Positions 29,710-37,664 of a stretch of DNA of 64,000 nucleotides are shown here, in pieces. The notes below the pieces were generated by a model. The model worked only from the letters and a program-made list of their open reading frames with translations. It had not been told where the DNA came from and did not search any database. Made by a program: the position numbers and the translations under genes. The stretch covers positions 1 to 64,000 of the forward strand of contig NZ_LAYJ01000068.1 of the NCBI RefSeq assembly GCF_000981035.1, in the 5' to 3' direction. The first letter of the stretch is position 1; each line of letters begins with the position of its first letter. The stretch is from Christensenella hongkongensis (GTDB lineage Bacteria; Bacillota; Clostridia; Christensenellales; Christensenellaceae).

Positions 29710-31074
29710 TTATTTTCTCTTGTCCTTCCAGCCATTTTTAACCGTCTGGCGCGACCGCGCGATTGCAAACGCACCCTCCGGTATATCGTCCGTAATGGTC
29801 GATCCAGCCGCAATATATACGTCGTTTCCGACACGAACCGGAGAAATGAGATTTGTATTGCAGCCAATAAAGGCATTGTCTCCAACCGATGTGCGAAACT
29901 TATTCTTACCGTCGTAATTGACCACCACAACGCCGCATCCAACGTTGATTCCTTCGCCAAAATCAGCGTCCCCGATATAGGTCAGGTGCGAAACCTTCGT
30001 ACCGTTTCCAATGTTCGCGTTCTTGATCTCCACAAAGTCGCCGATCCTGCAATGGTCGCCAATCATGGAGTTTGGACGCACATAGGCGTTTGGCCCTACC
30101 GTCGTTTCCCGTCCGATCTGCGCGTCCAGAACGACGGAGTTCTGCACTGTCGTACCGTCTGCAATGCTGCTGTTTTCAATGCGCGAGCCCGGATACAGCG
30201 TAACGTTTTCGCCAATCACAGTTCCTTTTTCCAGTGTTACGTTGGGGTAGATCACCGTATCCTGCCCAATCGTGCAATCCGCATCGATGTAGGTGTTTTT
30301 TGGATCGATAATCGTCACTCCGTTTTTCATGTGCCGCTCCAATATTCGCGCGCGCAGTATCTCCGACACCTGCGCAAGCTGCACCCTGTCGTTTACCCCC
30401 ATACATTCGCGTGCGTCGTCCGCGATATACGCTCCCACCTTTTCTCCTTTTCCATTCAGAATGGAAACAATATCCGTCAGATAGTATTCGCCCTGCGCGT
30501 TTGCAGGTTTGATCTCTTTCAGGCATTCCAGCAGCAACGGCGTGCACACGCAATAGCAGGACGCATTCACTTCGGTAACCATCCGCTGCTCTTCCGTCGC
30601 ATCCTTTTCCTCCACGATTGCCGTTACGTCGCCAAGCTCGTTTCGCAGTATCCTGCCGTAACCAAAGGGATTATCAAGCTTTGCCGTAAGCATTGTGCAG
30701 GCATAATTTCCTTCCTTTGCCGCATTCACAAGTGCCGCGATTGTCTCTTCCCGCAAAAGCGGCATATCCCCCGCGATGATCAGCGTATACCCGTCAAACC
30801 CCACGAGCTCTTTTTCCGCGCACATCACCGCGTGCCCGCTGCCCTTGCGCTCCGCCTGTTCAACATAGCTGACCGTATCGCCAAACTGGTTTTCAATTTC
30901 ATTCCTGCCGCGTCCACATACCACGACGCATTTTCCAGTATCCGCGCCGCGCGCCGCGCGCACAACCCATTCCAGCATAGATAATCCCGCGGCGCGATGC
31001 AGTACCTTCGGCGTTTTCGATTTCATCCGTGTTCCTTCGCCCGCAGCAAGAATCACAGCAATACACTTGTCCAT
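29710..31074 (-). CDS. glmU: Bifunctional UDP-GlcNAc pyrophosphorylase / GlcN-1-P acetyltransferase
   Basis: Makes UDP-N-acetylglucosamine for peptidoglycan in two steps. The 454 residues have an N-terminal nucleotidyltransferase (LAAGEGTRMKSKTPKVLH at 9-26, IIAGDMPLLREETI) and a C-terminal left-handed beta-helix with hexapeptide repeats. The latter ends VGDNAFIGCNTNLISPVRVG, which contains the acetyl-CoA site. The ATG has GGGAG seven bases upstream. The order spoVG-glmU-pth-mfd is conserved in Firmicutes; prs and ctc, usually found in between, are missing here. Confidence 0.97.
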   Translation of the reverse strand: MDKCIAVILAAGEGTRMKSKTPKVLHRAAGLSMLEWVVRAARGADTGKCVVVCGRGRNEIENQFGDTVSYVEQAERKGSGHAVMCAEKELVGFDGYTLIIAGDMPLLREETIAALVNAAKEGNYACTMLTAKLDNPFGYGRILRNELGDVTAIVEEKDATEEQRMVTEVNASCYCVCTPLLLECLKEIKPANAQGEYYLTDIVSILNGKGEKVGAYIADDARECMGVNDRVQLAQVSEILRARILERHMKNGVTIIDPKNTYIDADCTIGQDTVIYPNVTLEKGTVIGENVTLYPGSRIENSSIADGTTVQNSVVLDAQIGRETTVGPNAYVRPNSMIGDHCRIGDFVEIKNANIGNGTKVSHLTYIGDADFGEGINVGCGVVVVNYDGKNKFRTSVGDNAFIGCNTNLISPVRVGNDVYIAAGSTITDDIPEGAFAIARSRQTVKNGWKDKRK

Positions 31075-31156
31075 AATCTATCTCCCGTCGTTTTTATCAA
31101 AATCATACCCAAACATTATACACAATCCCGGCTGTTTATGCAAAAAAATCCAGCAC

Positions 31157-31189
31157 GAAAAAAGGCCCCTCCAATATGGGAAGGGCCTT
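31157..31189 (-). terminator. Rho-independent terminator of spoVG
   Basis: Stem AAGGCCCTTCC / GGAGGGGCCTT, then TTTTTT on the minus strand, about 13 nt after the spoVG stop codon. Confidence 0.85.
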
Positions 31190-31201
31190 GCTTTCACCAG
31201 C

Positions 31202-31498
31202 CTAAAATTCGCTTGCAGACAGATGCGAACCCATTTCCTCTTCCTCAGGCATATTTTCATATTCCTTCAAAATAATTTGCTGGATCATCTCACGGGTATC
31301 CGAGTTAATTGGATGAGCAATATCCTTATACTCACCGCTCGGCGTTTTCCTGCTTGGCATAGCAATAAAAAGGCCGCTCGCGCCTTCGATGATCTTCATG
31401 TCGTGAATCACGAACATATCATCAAACGTCACCGAGACAATCGCTTTCATCTTACCAGTACCGTCAATCTTCCTGATGCGAATATCTGTGATCTCCAT
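31202..31498 (-). CDS. spoVG: SpoVG RNA/DNA-binding regulator
   Basis: 98-residue SpoVG family protein: [60 protein letters not shown]. SpoVG binds nucleic acids and adjusts septation, capsule and other programmes. It is also present in non-sporulating Firmicutes, so it does not prove sporulation. GGAGG lies eight bases before the ATG. It lies between purR and glmU and has its own terminator. Confidence 0.97.
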   Translation of the reverse strand: MEITDIRIRKIDGTGKMKAIVSVTFDDMFVIHDMKIIEGASGLFIAMPSRKTPSGEYKDIAHPINSDTREMIQQIILKEYENMPEEEEMGSHLSASEF

Positions 31499-31634
31499 TT
31501 TTCAATCCTCCACCTTTTGTCGATAGCTTAGTTTGCCTTTGCGTAGCACGCAAAACTTTTCATCCAAAACCCCTTATATTAACTTTTAATTTAGCACATT
31601 TTTTTTAGAATTGCAATATGTTCAAAAAACCTCT

Positions 31635-32429
31635 TCAATATGCGGAAATTTCAATCTTTGTCTCGCTCAGTTCCTCCAGCTCGAAAATTGCCTTATAGCC
31701 TGTAATCCGTTTCTTTTGCGGGTATTTGTTTACAATGGCCGCGCCGGTGCCCACCACCTCGATATCAAACTCGGAAAGCATATCGCAAATGGCTTTGATC
31801 GTGCCGCCCCCTGCAATAAAATCATCGATCACAAGCGCTTTCGCACCCTCTTTGATCATTCGTTTTGAAAGTGACATTGTTTGCAGCCTGCGCGACGATC
31901 CGGACAGGTAATTGATCGAAAATACCGATCCGTCCGTCAGCTTGCTTTCCCTGCGCGCAATCGCGAGCGGCAGGTTCAAAATACGCGCAACGCTCATTGC
32001 AAGCGGTATCCCCTTTGTTTCCACCGTGACGATAAAGTCCGCTTTTTTATCCATGAACCATTCCGCCATAACCTGCGCCATTCCATCCACGTAGTAAGGC
32101 GTGCAGAAAAGATCGGCAATATACATATAGCCGCCCGGCAGGATGCGCGACGTATCCGCCATCTTTTCGGTCAGCTCCTTCAAAAGCAGCACACGCGCGT
32201 TTTCCGGTATCTGCGGGACGTAGCGGATTCCCCCATGCACTCCCGCCACAGTTTCCACGCGCCCGATGCCCGCTTCTACAAAAACCTGTTTGATCACTGC
32301 GGCGTCCTCTGAAAGGCTCGATTTTGCCGCGCCAAGCATTTCCTGGAAATAATTCAGGGAATACAGCTTATTTGGATTCTTTGCAAGGAGTGCGCACATC
32401 ACGGCTATCCTCTGTTTTTTGTTTGCCAT
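31635..32429 (-). CDS. purR: Pur operon repressor PurR (PRT-fold)
   Basis: 264-residue purine regulator of the Bacillus type. The N-terminal winged helix (RIAVMCALLAKNPNKLYSLNYFQEMLGAAKSSLSED) is followed by a phosphoribosyltransferase fold with the PRPP loop ALVIDDFIAGGGT near 200. Purine starvation raises PRPP, which releases it from DNA. GGAGGG lies eight bases before the ATG. It is three to four bases downstream of the GNAT gene, so they form one operon. Confidence 0.95.
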   Translation of the reverse strand: MANKKQRIAVMCALLAKNPNKLYSLNYFQEMLGAAKSSLSEDAAVIKQVFVEAGIGRVETVAGVHGGIRYVPQIPENARVLLLKELTEKMADTSRILPGGYMYIADLFCTPYYVDGMAQVMAEWFMDKKADFIVTVETKGIPLAMSVARILNLPLAIARRESKLTDGSVFSINYLSGSSRRLQTMSLSKRMIKEGAKALVIDDFIAGGGTIKAICDMLSEFDIEVVGTGAAIVNKYPQKKRITGYKAIFELEELSETKIEISAY

Positions 32430-32433
32430 AGCG

Positions 32434-32943
32434 CTATCCCTCCAGCGTTTTTTCCATAATATAGTCGTCCATCACAAAGCCCCCGCCAATCTCCTTGCAG
32501 ATCGTATCCGCCTCATGAAAACCAAGGTGCTCATACGCCGCAATAGAAGACAGGTTGTTTTTGGCGACGGTAAGCCATATGCTTTTCAGGCGCAGCGAGC
32601 GCGCCATGTCCGCAACCTCGCTAAGGATATCCCTGGAGTACCCCTTCCCGCGGTATTCCCGTAACAGGTATAGCTTGCTGATAAACATTTTGCCCGGCGG
32701 ATAGCATGGCTGCAATGCCAAATATCCAATATTTACGCCAAGCTTACGCACAAGATAATACTCGCACCCTTCCGCCTCCGCAGCTTTGATTGCAGGAACC
32801 GTCTGGAATTTTTCCAGCATATATTCGATTTGCTCCCCGCTGATCACACCTGCATAATGCTCGCGCCAGATACGATGGGCGAGGTCTGCCACCGCGAGGA
32901 ATTCATATTCCTTTCTGATACGCTTAAGCTTTGCTTTTGCCAT
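32434..32943 (-). CDS. GNAT family N-acetyltransferase
   Basis: 169 residues with the acetyl-CoA-binding signature LYLLREYRGKGYSRDILSEVADMARSLRLKSIWLTVAKNN and the typical end AAYEHLGFHEADTICKEIGGGFVMDDYIMEK. The acceptor substrate is unknown. An ATG at 32958 is also in frame, but the ATG at 32943 overlaps the stop codon of the preceding gene (TAATG). That favours reinitiation and is the start chosen. It is co-transcribed with purR. Confidence 0.88.
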   Translation of the reverse strand: MAKAKLKRIRKEYEFLAVADLAHRIWREHYAGVISGEQIEYMLEKFQTVPAIKAAEAEGCEYYLVRKLGVNIGYLALQPCYPPGKMFISKLYLLREYRGKGYSRDILSEVADMARSLRLKSIWLTVAKNNLSSIAAYEHLGFHEADTICKEIGGGFVMDDYIMEKTLEG

Positions 32944-33137
32944 TACCTTGCATTCCAATCCGCAATAAACGCTTCAATGCTGCGGTCCCCCGTTGCCTCT
33001 CCCTCTTTCGAGAAAAAACAACCGGGTATCTGTCCTTTGTCCCTGTGATGCTTCACGCAATCGCAGCATACCCCCATACGTGAACAGTTGAATGAACACG
33101 TACACATCCCTTTATTGCTTTCCTTTTTACATTCCAT
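32943..33137 (-). CDS. Small Cys-rich protein (DUF6485-like)
   Basis: 64 residues with seven or more cysteines: CK, CTCSFNCSR, CCDCVKHH and GCFF. The order C-x-C-x3-C ... C-C-x2-C-x3-HH resembles small proteins annotated DUF6485. A metal-binding role is likely, but function is unknown. The stop codon overlaps the start of the GNAT gene. Upstream GGAG is ten bases from the ATG. Confidence 0.75.
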   Translation of the reverse strand: MECKKESNKGMCTCSFNCSRMGVCCDCVKHHRDKGQIPGCFFSKEGEATGDRSIEAFIADWNAR

Positions 33138-33152
33138 ACCTTAAACACTCCC

Positions 33153-33599
33153 TTATTTTCTTTTTCGCTTAAAATATCCGCTCAGTAAAGCGGCGCATTC
33201 CGCTTCCAGCACCCCGCCGGCAACCTGCGGTTTGTGATTCAGCTTTCCCTCAGCCAGATCGTACAGCGTCCCAAACGCCCCCGCTTTTTTATCGTAAGCC
33301 CCAAATACAACCCGGGGAATACGCGCATTGATGACCGCCCCTGCGCACATTGGACATGGCTCAAGGGTGACATAAAGCGTACAGTCAAGTAGCCGCCAGC
33401 CGCCCAGAAAACGTGCCGCTTCCCCAATCGCCTTTATTTCAGCGTGCGCCATCGGATCCTTGTGCGTCTCCCTCATGTTATGCGCGCGGGCGATGATTTC
33501 ATCATCTTTCACAATCACAGCGCCAATGGGAACCTCGTCTATTTCCCCCGCAAGCCTTGCCTCGGCAATGGCATATTCCATCCAGTATTCATCGTCCAC
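33153..33599 (-). CDS. tadA: tRNA adenosine(34) deaminase TadA
   Basis: Converts A34 to inosine in tRNA-Arg(ACG). The deaminase motifs are H52-A-E54 and PCPMC with C82 and C85 (numbering from the start chosen). I place the start at GTG 33599, because GGAGGTG ends six bases upstream and the protein then begins (V)DDEYWMEYAIAEARLAG as in the family. Longer in-frame starts up to 33623 exist. The gene overlaps the end of the preceding lipoprotein gene by 11 nt. Confidence 0.94.
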   Translation of the reverse strand: MDDEYWMEYAIAEARLAGEIDEVPIGAVIVKDDEIIARAHNMRETHKDPMAHAEIKAIGEAARFLGGWRLLDCTLYVTLEPCPMCAGAVINARIPRVVFGAYDKKAGAFGTLYDLAEGKLNHKPQVAGGVLEAECAALLSGYFKRKRK

Positions 33600-34005
33600 C
33601 GGAAGCACCTCCATCCTCGCCAAGCTCCGTATACTTCAAAAAGCCGGCGTCAAACTGTTCTTTTGCTTCTTGATACGCCGCCTGTGCCTTTTCCGCATCG
33701 TTTGCATCCTCATAAACCGTCCAATCACGCAGCGCCTGGACAGCGTTTAAAAAATGCGCATGTATTTCGAGTACATTGCTGTCGTTTGCCTGAAGCGTTT
33801 GCAAATCTTTTTGCAGCGTATTCATATCTGTTTTCACATAAAGCGACATGCCGCCTTCCTCAATTTGTCCAATCGCGGTCTGCATACGCGTGAATAAATC
33901 AAGGTCGTCGATAAAATTTGCATACTGGTCCACCGGGCTTGACGCGCATGCAACGCAAACAACGATTAGTAGTATGATAAAAAATACCAGCCAAAATTTT
34001 TTCAA
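33589..34005 (-). CDS. Small predicted lipoprotein, function unknown
   Basis: 138 residues. The N-terminus MKKFWLVFFIILLIVVCVAC is a signal peptide with a lipobox ending at Cys20. The remainder is helical (FIDDLDLFTRMQTAIGQIEEG, MNTLQKDLQTLQANDSNVLEIHAHFLNAVQALRDW) and ends with GGASGGR. No family is recognised. It probably heads the tadA-purR operon. Confidence 0.7.
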   Translation of the reverse strand: MKKFWLVFFIILLIVVCVACASSPVDQYANFIDDLDLFTRMQTAIGQIEEGGMSLYVKTDMNTLQKDLQTLQANDSNVLEIHAHFLNAVQALRDWTVYEDANDAEKAQAAYQEAKEQFDAGFLKYTELGEDGGASGGR

Positions 34006-34057
34006 GTCAAATCTCCAAAAAATCCTTTTTCACTATTATACGAATTTCATTATTATA

Positions 34058-34086
34058 TTGCAATTAGATGTGCTTTTTGGTAAAAT
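34058..34086 (+). promoter_or_regulatory. Possible promoter for the tRNA-Ser locus
   Basis: TTGCAA (34058-34063) and TAAAAT (34081-34086), 17 bases apart, point toward the tRNA-Ser remnant and gene. Confidence 0.4.
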
Positions 34087-34151
34087 AAATCACGTCGCAC
34101 GGGAAGCTTGCTTTTGAAAGCAGTATCTCCTGCATACAATAACAACCTATG

Positions 34152-34220
34152 GAGAGGTATCGAAGTGGTCATAACGGGGCGCACTCGAAATAATGTCCGT
34201 TATGCACGATAACTGAATAG
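34152..34220 (+). pseudogene. Truncated tRNA-Ser(CGA)-like remnant
   Basis: This stretch starts GGAGAGGTATCGAAGTGG and keeps the anticodon loop ACTCGAAAT, closely matching the 5' half of the intact tRNA-Ser(CGA) 77 bases downstream. After the anticodon it diverges, the anticodon stem no longer pairs, and there is no T-arm or acceptor 3' strand. It looks like half a tRNA gene, perhaps left over from an integration event at the anticodon loop. Confidence 0.5.
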
Positions 34221-34228
34221 TGATGTAT

Positions 34229-34319
34229 GGAGCGGTAGCGAAGTCTGGCCGTAACGCGCGTGACTCGAAATCACGTTATCCGCAAGGGTACGTGGGTTCA
34301 AATCCCACCCGCTCCGCCA
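34229..34319 (+). tRNA. tRNA-Ser (anticodon CGA)
   Basis: Full cloverleaf: acceptor GGAGCGG / CCGCTCC, anticodon arm CGTGA-CTCGAAA-TCACG, a long class II variable arm, T-arm GTGGG-TTCAAAT-CCCAC, discriminator G and an encoded CCA. The anticodon CGA reads UCG codons. A terminator follows immediately. The integrase of the mobile element points toward its 3' end. Confidence 0.95.
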
Positions 34320-34320
34320 A

Positions 34321-34363
34321 AATCCCGCATAAACAAAAGGTTTGTGCGGGATTATTATTTTTT
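34321..34363 (+). terminator. Rho-independent terminator of tRNA-Ser
   Basis: AATCCCGCA pairs with TGCGGGATT, with an inner ACAAA/TTTGT helix, followed by ATTATTTTTT on the plus strand directly after the CCA end. Confidence 0.85.
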
Positions 34364-34462
34364 GCACTTCTACAAGAACTAGGTTTCCTTACGCATATTC
34401 GTCCCCCTATCTCATCTTTTAGCACAAATACAATATACATATTATACAAGGCGATTGCATTT

Positions 34463-34481
34463 TTGTTGCCTAATTGTTGCC
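34463..34481 (+). repeat. Tandem TTGTTGCC repeats beside the integrase gene
   Basis: Two TTGTTGCC copies (34463-34470 and 34474-34481), 11 bases apart, lie between the tRNA and the integrase stop codon. Short repeats in helical phase at this place are typical of integrase arm-binding sites. Confidence 0.4.
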
Positions 34482-34534
34482 CAAATCTCACGGTAACATA
34501 TAAAAAGTTATATCATGATATGTAATCCTATTCC

Positions 34535-35815
34535 TTAAAGCTCCATATTTTTGCTTGCTTTTGTGTTAGGCTTTTCTTCTTTTTGCTCGTTTTTTTCACT
34601 GTGTAACGCATCATGATAAGTGTCTAATACTACTTGTTTTCTTTCAAGTCGCACATCAACATATTGCGCCGTTACAGCTTCCATGTTTGACGATATTCCT
34701 AATGACATACCAATACCTTTTAACGTATGGCCTAAAATTTCACCTACCGAATAAAAATCACCCGTAAGTTGATACATATTAGTTGCTGCCGTATGTCTAA
34801 GATCATGAAATCGAATATGTGGCATATCGTACTTTTCCAACATATGAGCAAAATTTTCTGATATTCTACCTGCTCGCATCGGCGCACCGTCTGGTCTGCT
34901 TACGACTAAATCATTATCGTAATATTCCTTTCCAGCACTTTGTAACAACTTTTTTTGTTTCTGTTGATTCTCAAACTGTCGTAAAAAGTATGGCATTGTC
35001 GCTTCCGTAATTGGTAAAATCCTACCATGCGATTTTGGGGGTGCAAAATCCTTAATAATTTTGGTTTTTGGCGGGACTTTAAAGGGTAGTTGTTCAATCA
35101 CACTAAACGTCTTATTTTCAAGGTCAACATTGCACCAGCGCAACCCTAATATCTCGCTACGCCTAAGCCCATACATACCACCAAGCATTACGGACATTTC
35201 CCATTCAGTACCATATGTATTTGCCATAAGGTGTTGCATTTGTTCAATAGTATATGGGTCTGGCGTTTTCCCTTGCTTGCCAAATTTAGTAATAATATCG
35301 CGTGCAGGGTTGAACTCAATATATCGGTATTTCCTCGCGTGTTCCATTGCGACACTTAAAATGCGTTGTGTATAACGGACAGAACTATGTGAAAGGCCCT
35401 TTGCATAAAGTTTACTAAAGAGATCATCCAGCATGGCTCCCGTTACTTGATTAAGCGGAACATTTCCAATATACGGTACTATATGATTCTTTATATATCC
35501 ACGATAACCGTATAATGTGCTGGGGCGCAAATTGGCTTTTCCGTGTTTTTCAACCCAATCTTCCATATACTCTTTAACTGTTTGTTTTCCGTTCGATGTT
35601 AATAATGGTGTATAGGATGGCTTGCTAAGCTTTACTTTCATTTCGGCTTCATGTTTTTCGGCCTGTGTCTTTGTCGCAAATCCTCGTTTTCCATATGTTT
35701 TACGTTCACCATTGCTTACATACTTAATATAAACGTCATATACCGTCCCCGGTTTTCCTGTTAAAATTCCGTCAGCATTTTTTCGATTTTTGACTTTTCG
35801 TGCTGATACTGCCAT
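34535..35815 (-). CDS. Tyrosine recombinase (integrase) of the element
   Basis: 426 residues. The N-terminal arm-binding domain is followed by a SAM-like core-binding domain (TVKEYMEDWVEKHGKANLRPSTLYGYRGYIKNHIVPYIG). The catalytic domain follows, with Arg in GLRRSEILGLRW, His-x-x-Arg in FHDLRHTAATN, His in LGHTLKGIG and Tyr in AQYVDV. The layout matches Tn916-type and clostridial phage integrases. It is three bases from the excisionase gene. It would catalyse integration and, with the excisionase, excision of the element. Confidence 0.95.
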   Translation of the reverse strand: MAVSARKVKNRKNADGILTGKPGTVYDVYIKYVSNGERKTYGKRGFATKTQAEKHEAEMKVKLSKPSYTPLLTSNGKQTVKEYMEDWVEKHGKANLRPSTLYGYRGYIKNHIVPYIGNVPLNQVTGAMLDDLFSKLYAKGLSHSSVRYTQRILSVAMEHARKYRYIEFNPARDIITKFGKQGKTPDPYTIEQMQHLMANTYGTEWEMSVMLGGMYGLRRSEILGLRWCNVDLENKTFSVIEQLPFKVPPKTKIIKDFAPPKSHGRILPITEATMPYFLRQFENQQKQKKLLQSAGKEYYDNDLVVSRPDGAPMRAGRISENFAHMLEKYDMPHIRFHDLRHTAATNMYQLTGDFYSVGEILGHTLKGIGMSLGISSNMEAVTAQYVDVRLERKQVVLDTYHDALHSEKNEQKEEKPNTKASKNMEL

Positions 35816-35817
35816 GC

Positions 35818-36051
35818 TTAACCGTCCTTTCTTTGCCGTTGCTTAACCGAAACTTTGTTTCGCTCGTAGTAATCCCAAATGGCCCGGTCAGTCAGCAATC
35901 GACGGTTTCCGTTTTGCAAGTATTCCAACTCGCCATTATCCATAAGATCACGCAATTTATTTTCTCCAATGCCGCTAACACGGCTCATAAGTTCCGGGGT
36001 CTTTAGCATGGGAAGCATTGCAGGCTTTGTAGTATCTTCTTTTTTTGCCAA
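35818..36051 (-). CDS. Excisionase / MerR-like DNA-binding protein
   Basis: 77 residues. The motif LKTPELMSRVSGIGENKLRDLMDNGELEYLQNGNRRLLTDRAIWDYYERNK is the winged-helix excisionase pattern seen with Tn916-like integrases. It overlaps the control region directly upstream of the integrase and would bias recombination toward excision. Confidence 0.85.
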   Translation of the reverse strand: MAKKEDTTKPAMLPMLKTPELMSRVSGIGENKLRDLMDNGELEYLQNGNRRLLTDRAIWDYYERNKVSVKQRQRKDG

Positions 36052-36458
36052 ATAGCAACATCTCCTTTTGATAGATTAAAAAATCTAAGCAAATCGGACG
36101 GCTGCGGGCCGGGCAGCTCCACGGGGTTATGTCGCCCCCCTGCATGGTTCTCATGCAGCCGCCCAATGCTGTAAAGCGTTCAAGGCGGGAGTATCATTAT
36201 TACGGTCTGCTGATCGTCGCACAAGCTGGCAGGGCTTGTTCCCGGCAAGGTGTGACCGCTCATATCGTCGCGCACCTTTTCGGCTGGCTCCCAGCATACC
36301 GAATGTATCTTATTGCTTTATGAAATTTTCAATGTACTGCTGAATGTCAGCCTATAAGATTGCACTTTATATAAATGCGATCTTGCAGAGTGGCAAACAA
36401 AAGCCCGCGACCGGGAAGCGTGGAAAGGGGAGACACGCGCCCGGTCACGAGCATAGAG
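36052..36458. other. Non-coding stretch of the element with hairpins
   Basis: About 400 nt without a convincing gene. It contains CTGCATG-n5-CATGCAG (36140-36158) and AAGATTGCA/TGCGATCTT (about 36356-36384). A strong compound hairpin GACCGGG-aa-GCGTG / CACGC-g-CCCGGTC (36409-36446) begins just after the stop codon of the HTH gene. The last one may end its transcript, though no U-run follows. Confidence 0.5.
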
Positions 36459-36692
36459 TTAAGCGGCCTTAAATTTGAGAATCTGGGTTATCAGTTTTGT
36501 TTCAAGCCTGCGTTTGACTTCTTCATTTACGCAAAAATAAGGTAGTCCGTTTTCGTCATATACCTGTTGAAAAGCAAGAGAAGAAACATACCCCTTATAG
36601 TGCGTTAATACGGCGTTAATCGCGTCAACATCACCCGCCGTCGCCGCCTCAATAATAGAATATGGAATCAGGCTGCAATCAACTTTTCCCAT
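36459..36692 (-). CDS. HTH_16-type conjugative-element protein
   Basis: 77 residues: SLIPYSIIEAATAGDVDAINAVLTHYKGYVSSL, the helix-turn-helix small protein found beside sigma-like factors in Tn916-family and related elements. It usually lies just downstream of the sigma-like gene, as here (7 nt). It probably modulates transcription of element genes. Confidence 0.88.
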   Translation of the reverse strand: MGKVDCSLIPYSIIEAATAGDVDAINAVLTHYKGYVSSLAFQQVYDENGLPYFCVNEEVKRRLETKLITQILKFKAA

Positions 36693-36699
36693 TACATTT

Positions 36700-37128
36700 T
36701 CACTTCCTTTCCATAATCTTTTTGAGTTTTTCCAGTGTGCTTGCCCTGCGCTTCGTGACCGTGCGGCGCATAAGGCTTAACAGCTTCCCGATTTCCCGGT
36801 CGGTCAGATCGAGGAAATAGAACAACAAAATAATGTTGCGCTTGTCCTCTGGCAAGGCGTTCAGTGCGGCGGCTATCTCTTCATCGGTTATCTTGATTTC
36901 ATTTCCCAAAACGGAAAACACATATTCATCAAGCGCATATTCATCATAAGCCGTTAAAGCCGCAAGCTGTTCAAGTTCCTGTTCGGATAGCATTTCTAAA
37001 GATGTTTCGTGGTCGCGCTTTCTTTTCTTTTCAAGATAATAGTTACGCGCTTCGTTCCGAATCACTTTTTTACAATAACTATCAAACTGGCCTTGAATCC
37101 GCGCCTTGTCGCTGGATTGAGGGTTCAG
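36700..37128 (-). CDS. Sigma-70-like regulator of the element
   Basis: A small sigma-like protein. The C-terminal half carries region 4 (EEIAAALNALPEDKRNIILLFYFLDLTDREIGKLLSLMRRTVTKRRASTLEKLKKIM). The first in-frame standard start is GTG 37065, but family-like sequence (ARIQGQFDSYCKKV) continues upstream in frame. An AAAGGGGGTG ribosome site precedes a CTG codon at 37126-37128, so I extend the gene to that CTG (142 residues). Such factors activate element transfer genes. Confidence 0.8.
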   Translation of the reverse strand: MNPQSSDKARIQGQFDSYCKKVIRNEARNYYLEKKRKRDHETSLEMLSEQELEQLAALTAYDEYALDEYVFSVLGNEIKITDEEIAAALNALPEDKRNIILLFYFLDLTDREIGKLLSLMRRTVTKRRASTLEKLKKIMERK

Positions 37129-37252
37129 AAGATCACCCCCTTTCTCGCGTCCGCAAGGGCGGTGAAATATCCCCTTTCACTTACTAGCACAATCTGAAAA
37201 CGCAAAAAGGAACCATTTTTGAAAAAAAGTTGAAAAAATTTTTTGAAAACAC

Positions 37253-37290
37253 AAAAAAAAGACGATTGTATCATATACAAACGCCTTTTT
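37253..37290. terminator. Bidirectional terminator-like hairpin
   Basis: GACGATTGTAT-cat-ATACAAACGCC (two mismatches) has eight A on its left and five T on its right, so it could stop transcription from either side. It lies upstream of both divergent genes. Confidence 0.5.
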
Positions 37291-37577
37291 ACTGCTTTGT
37301 CAGGTTGAAAATTATTGACTTTCTTCTTGTGGAGTGCTACCCCAATAAATCAAAACAAACCACATTGGACACATAAACGCGATACCATTTTAATACGTTC
37401 CCCGCTTTCCGTGTGAGTTCTGAAAATGGCTTTGCCGCATTGTTTTTCTGACTATATTATATCATTTTTTAAATTTTAATGAAATTTGTATTTTTGGTTC
37501 CTTTTTAGAGATTTGAATTGTGATAGTTATAGGAAAGGTTTCTTAGCAAGCATAGGAAGTGTATTAACACTTCCGAA

Positions 37578-37638
37578 TTTTGCACCTGTCCCGCAAAGCT
37601 GGTACAGGTGCAAAATGCTTGTTGGGGAGAATCCCCAA
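37578..37638 (+). other. Candidate origin of transfer (oriT)
   Basis: A perfect 12-bp inverted repeat TTTTGCACCTGT / ACAGGTGCAAAA (37578-37589 and 37604-37615) is followed by TTGGGGA-n3-TCCCCAA (37622-37638). A strong inverted repeat plus a GC-rich hairpin right before mobC and relaxase genes is the normal place and shape of oriT. The nick site cannot be fixed by eye. Confidence 0.55.
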
Positions 37639-37664
37639 ACCCCCGAAAAGAAAGGAGCGAAAAG

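Larger units (their letters stand above)
37129..37664. other. Divergent control region between the sigma-like gene and mobC
   Basis: No gene is seen. The region has a terminator-like hairpin flanked by A- and T-runs (37253-37290), AT-rich DNA, and the candidate oriT repeats immediately before mobC. Confidence 0.5.
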
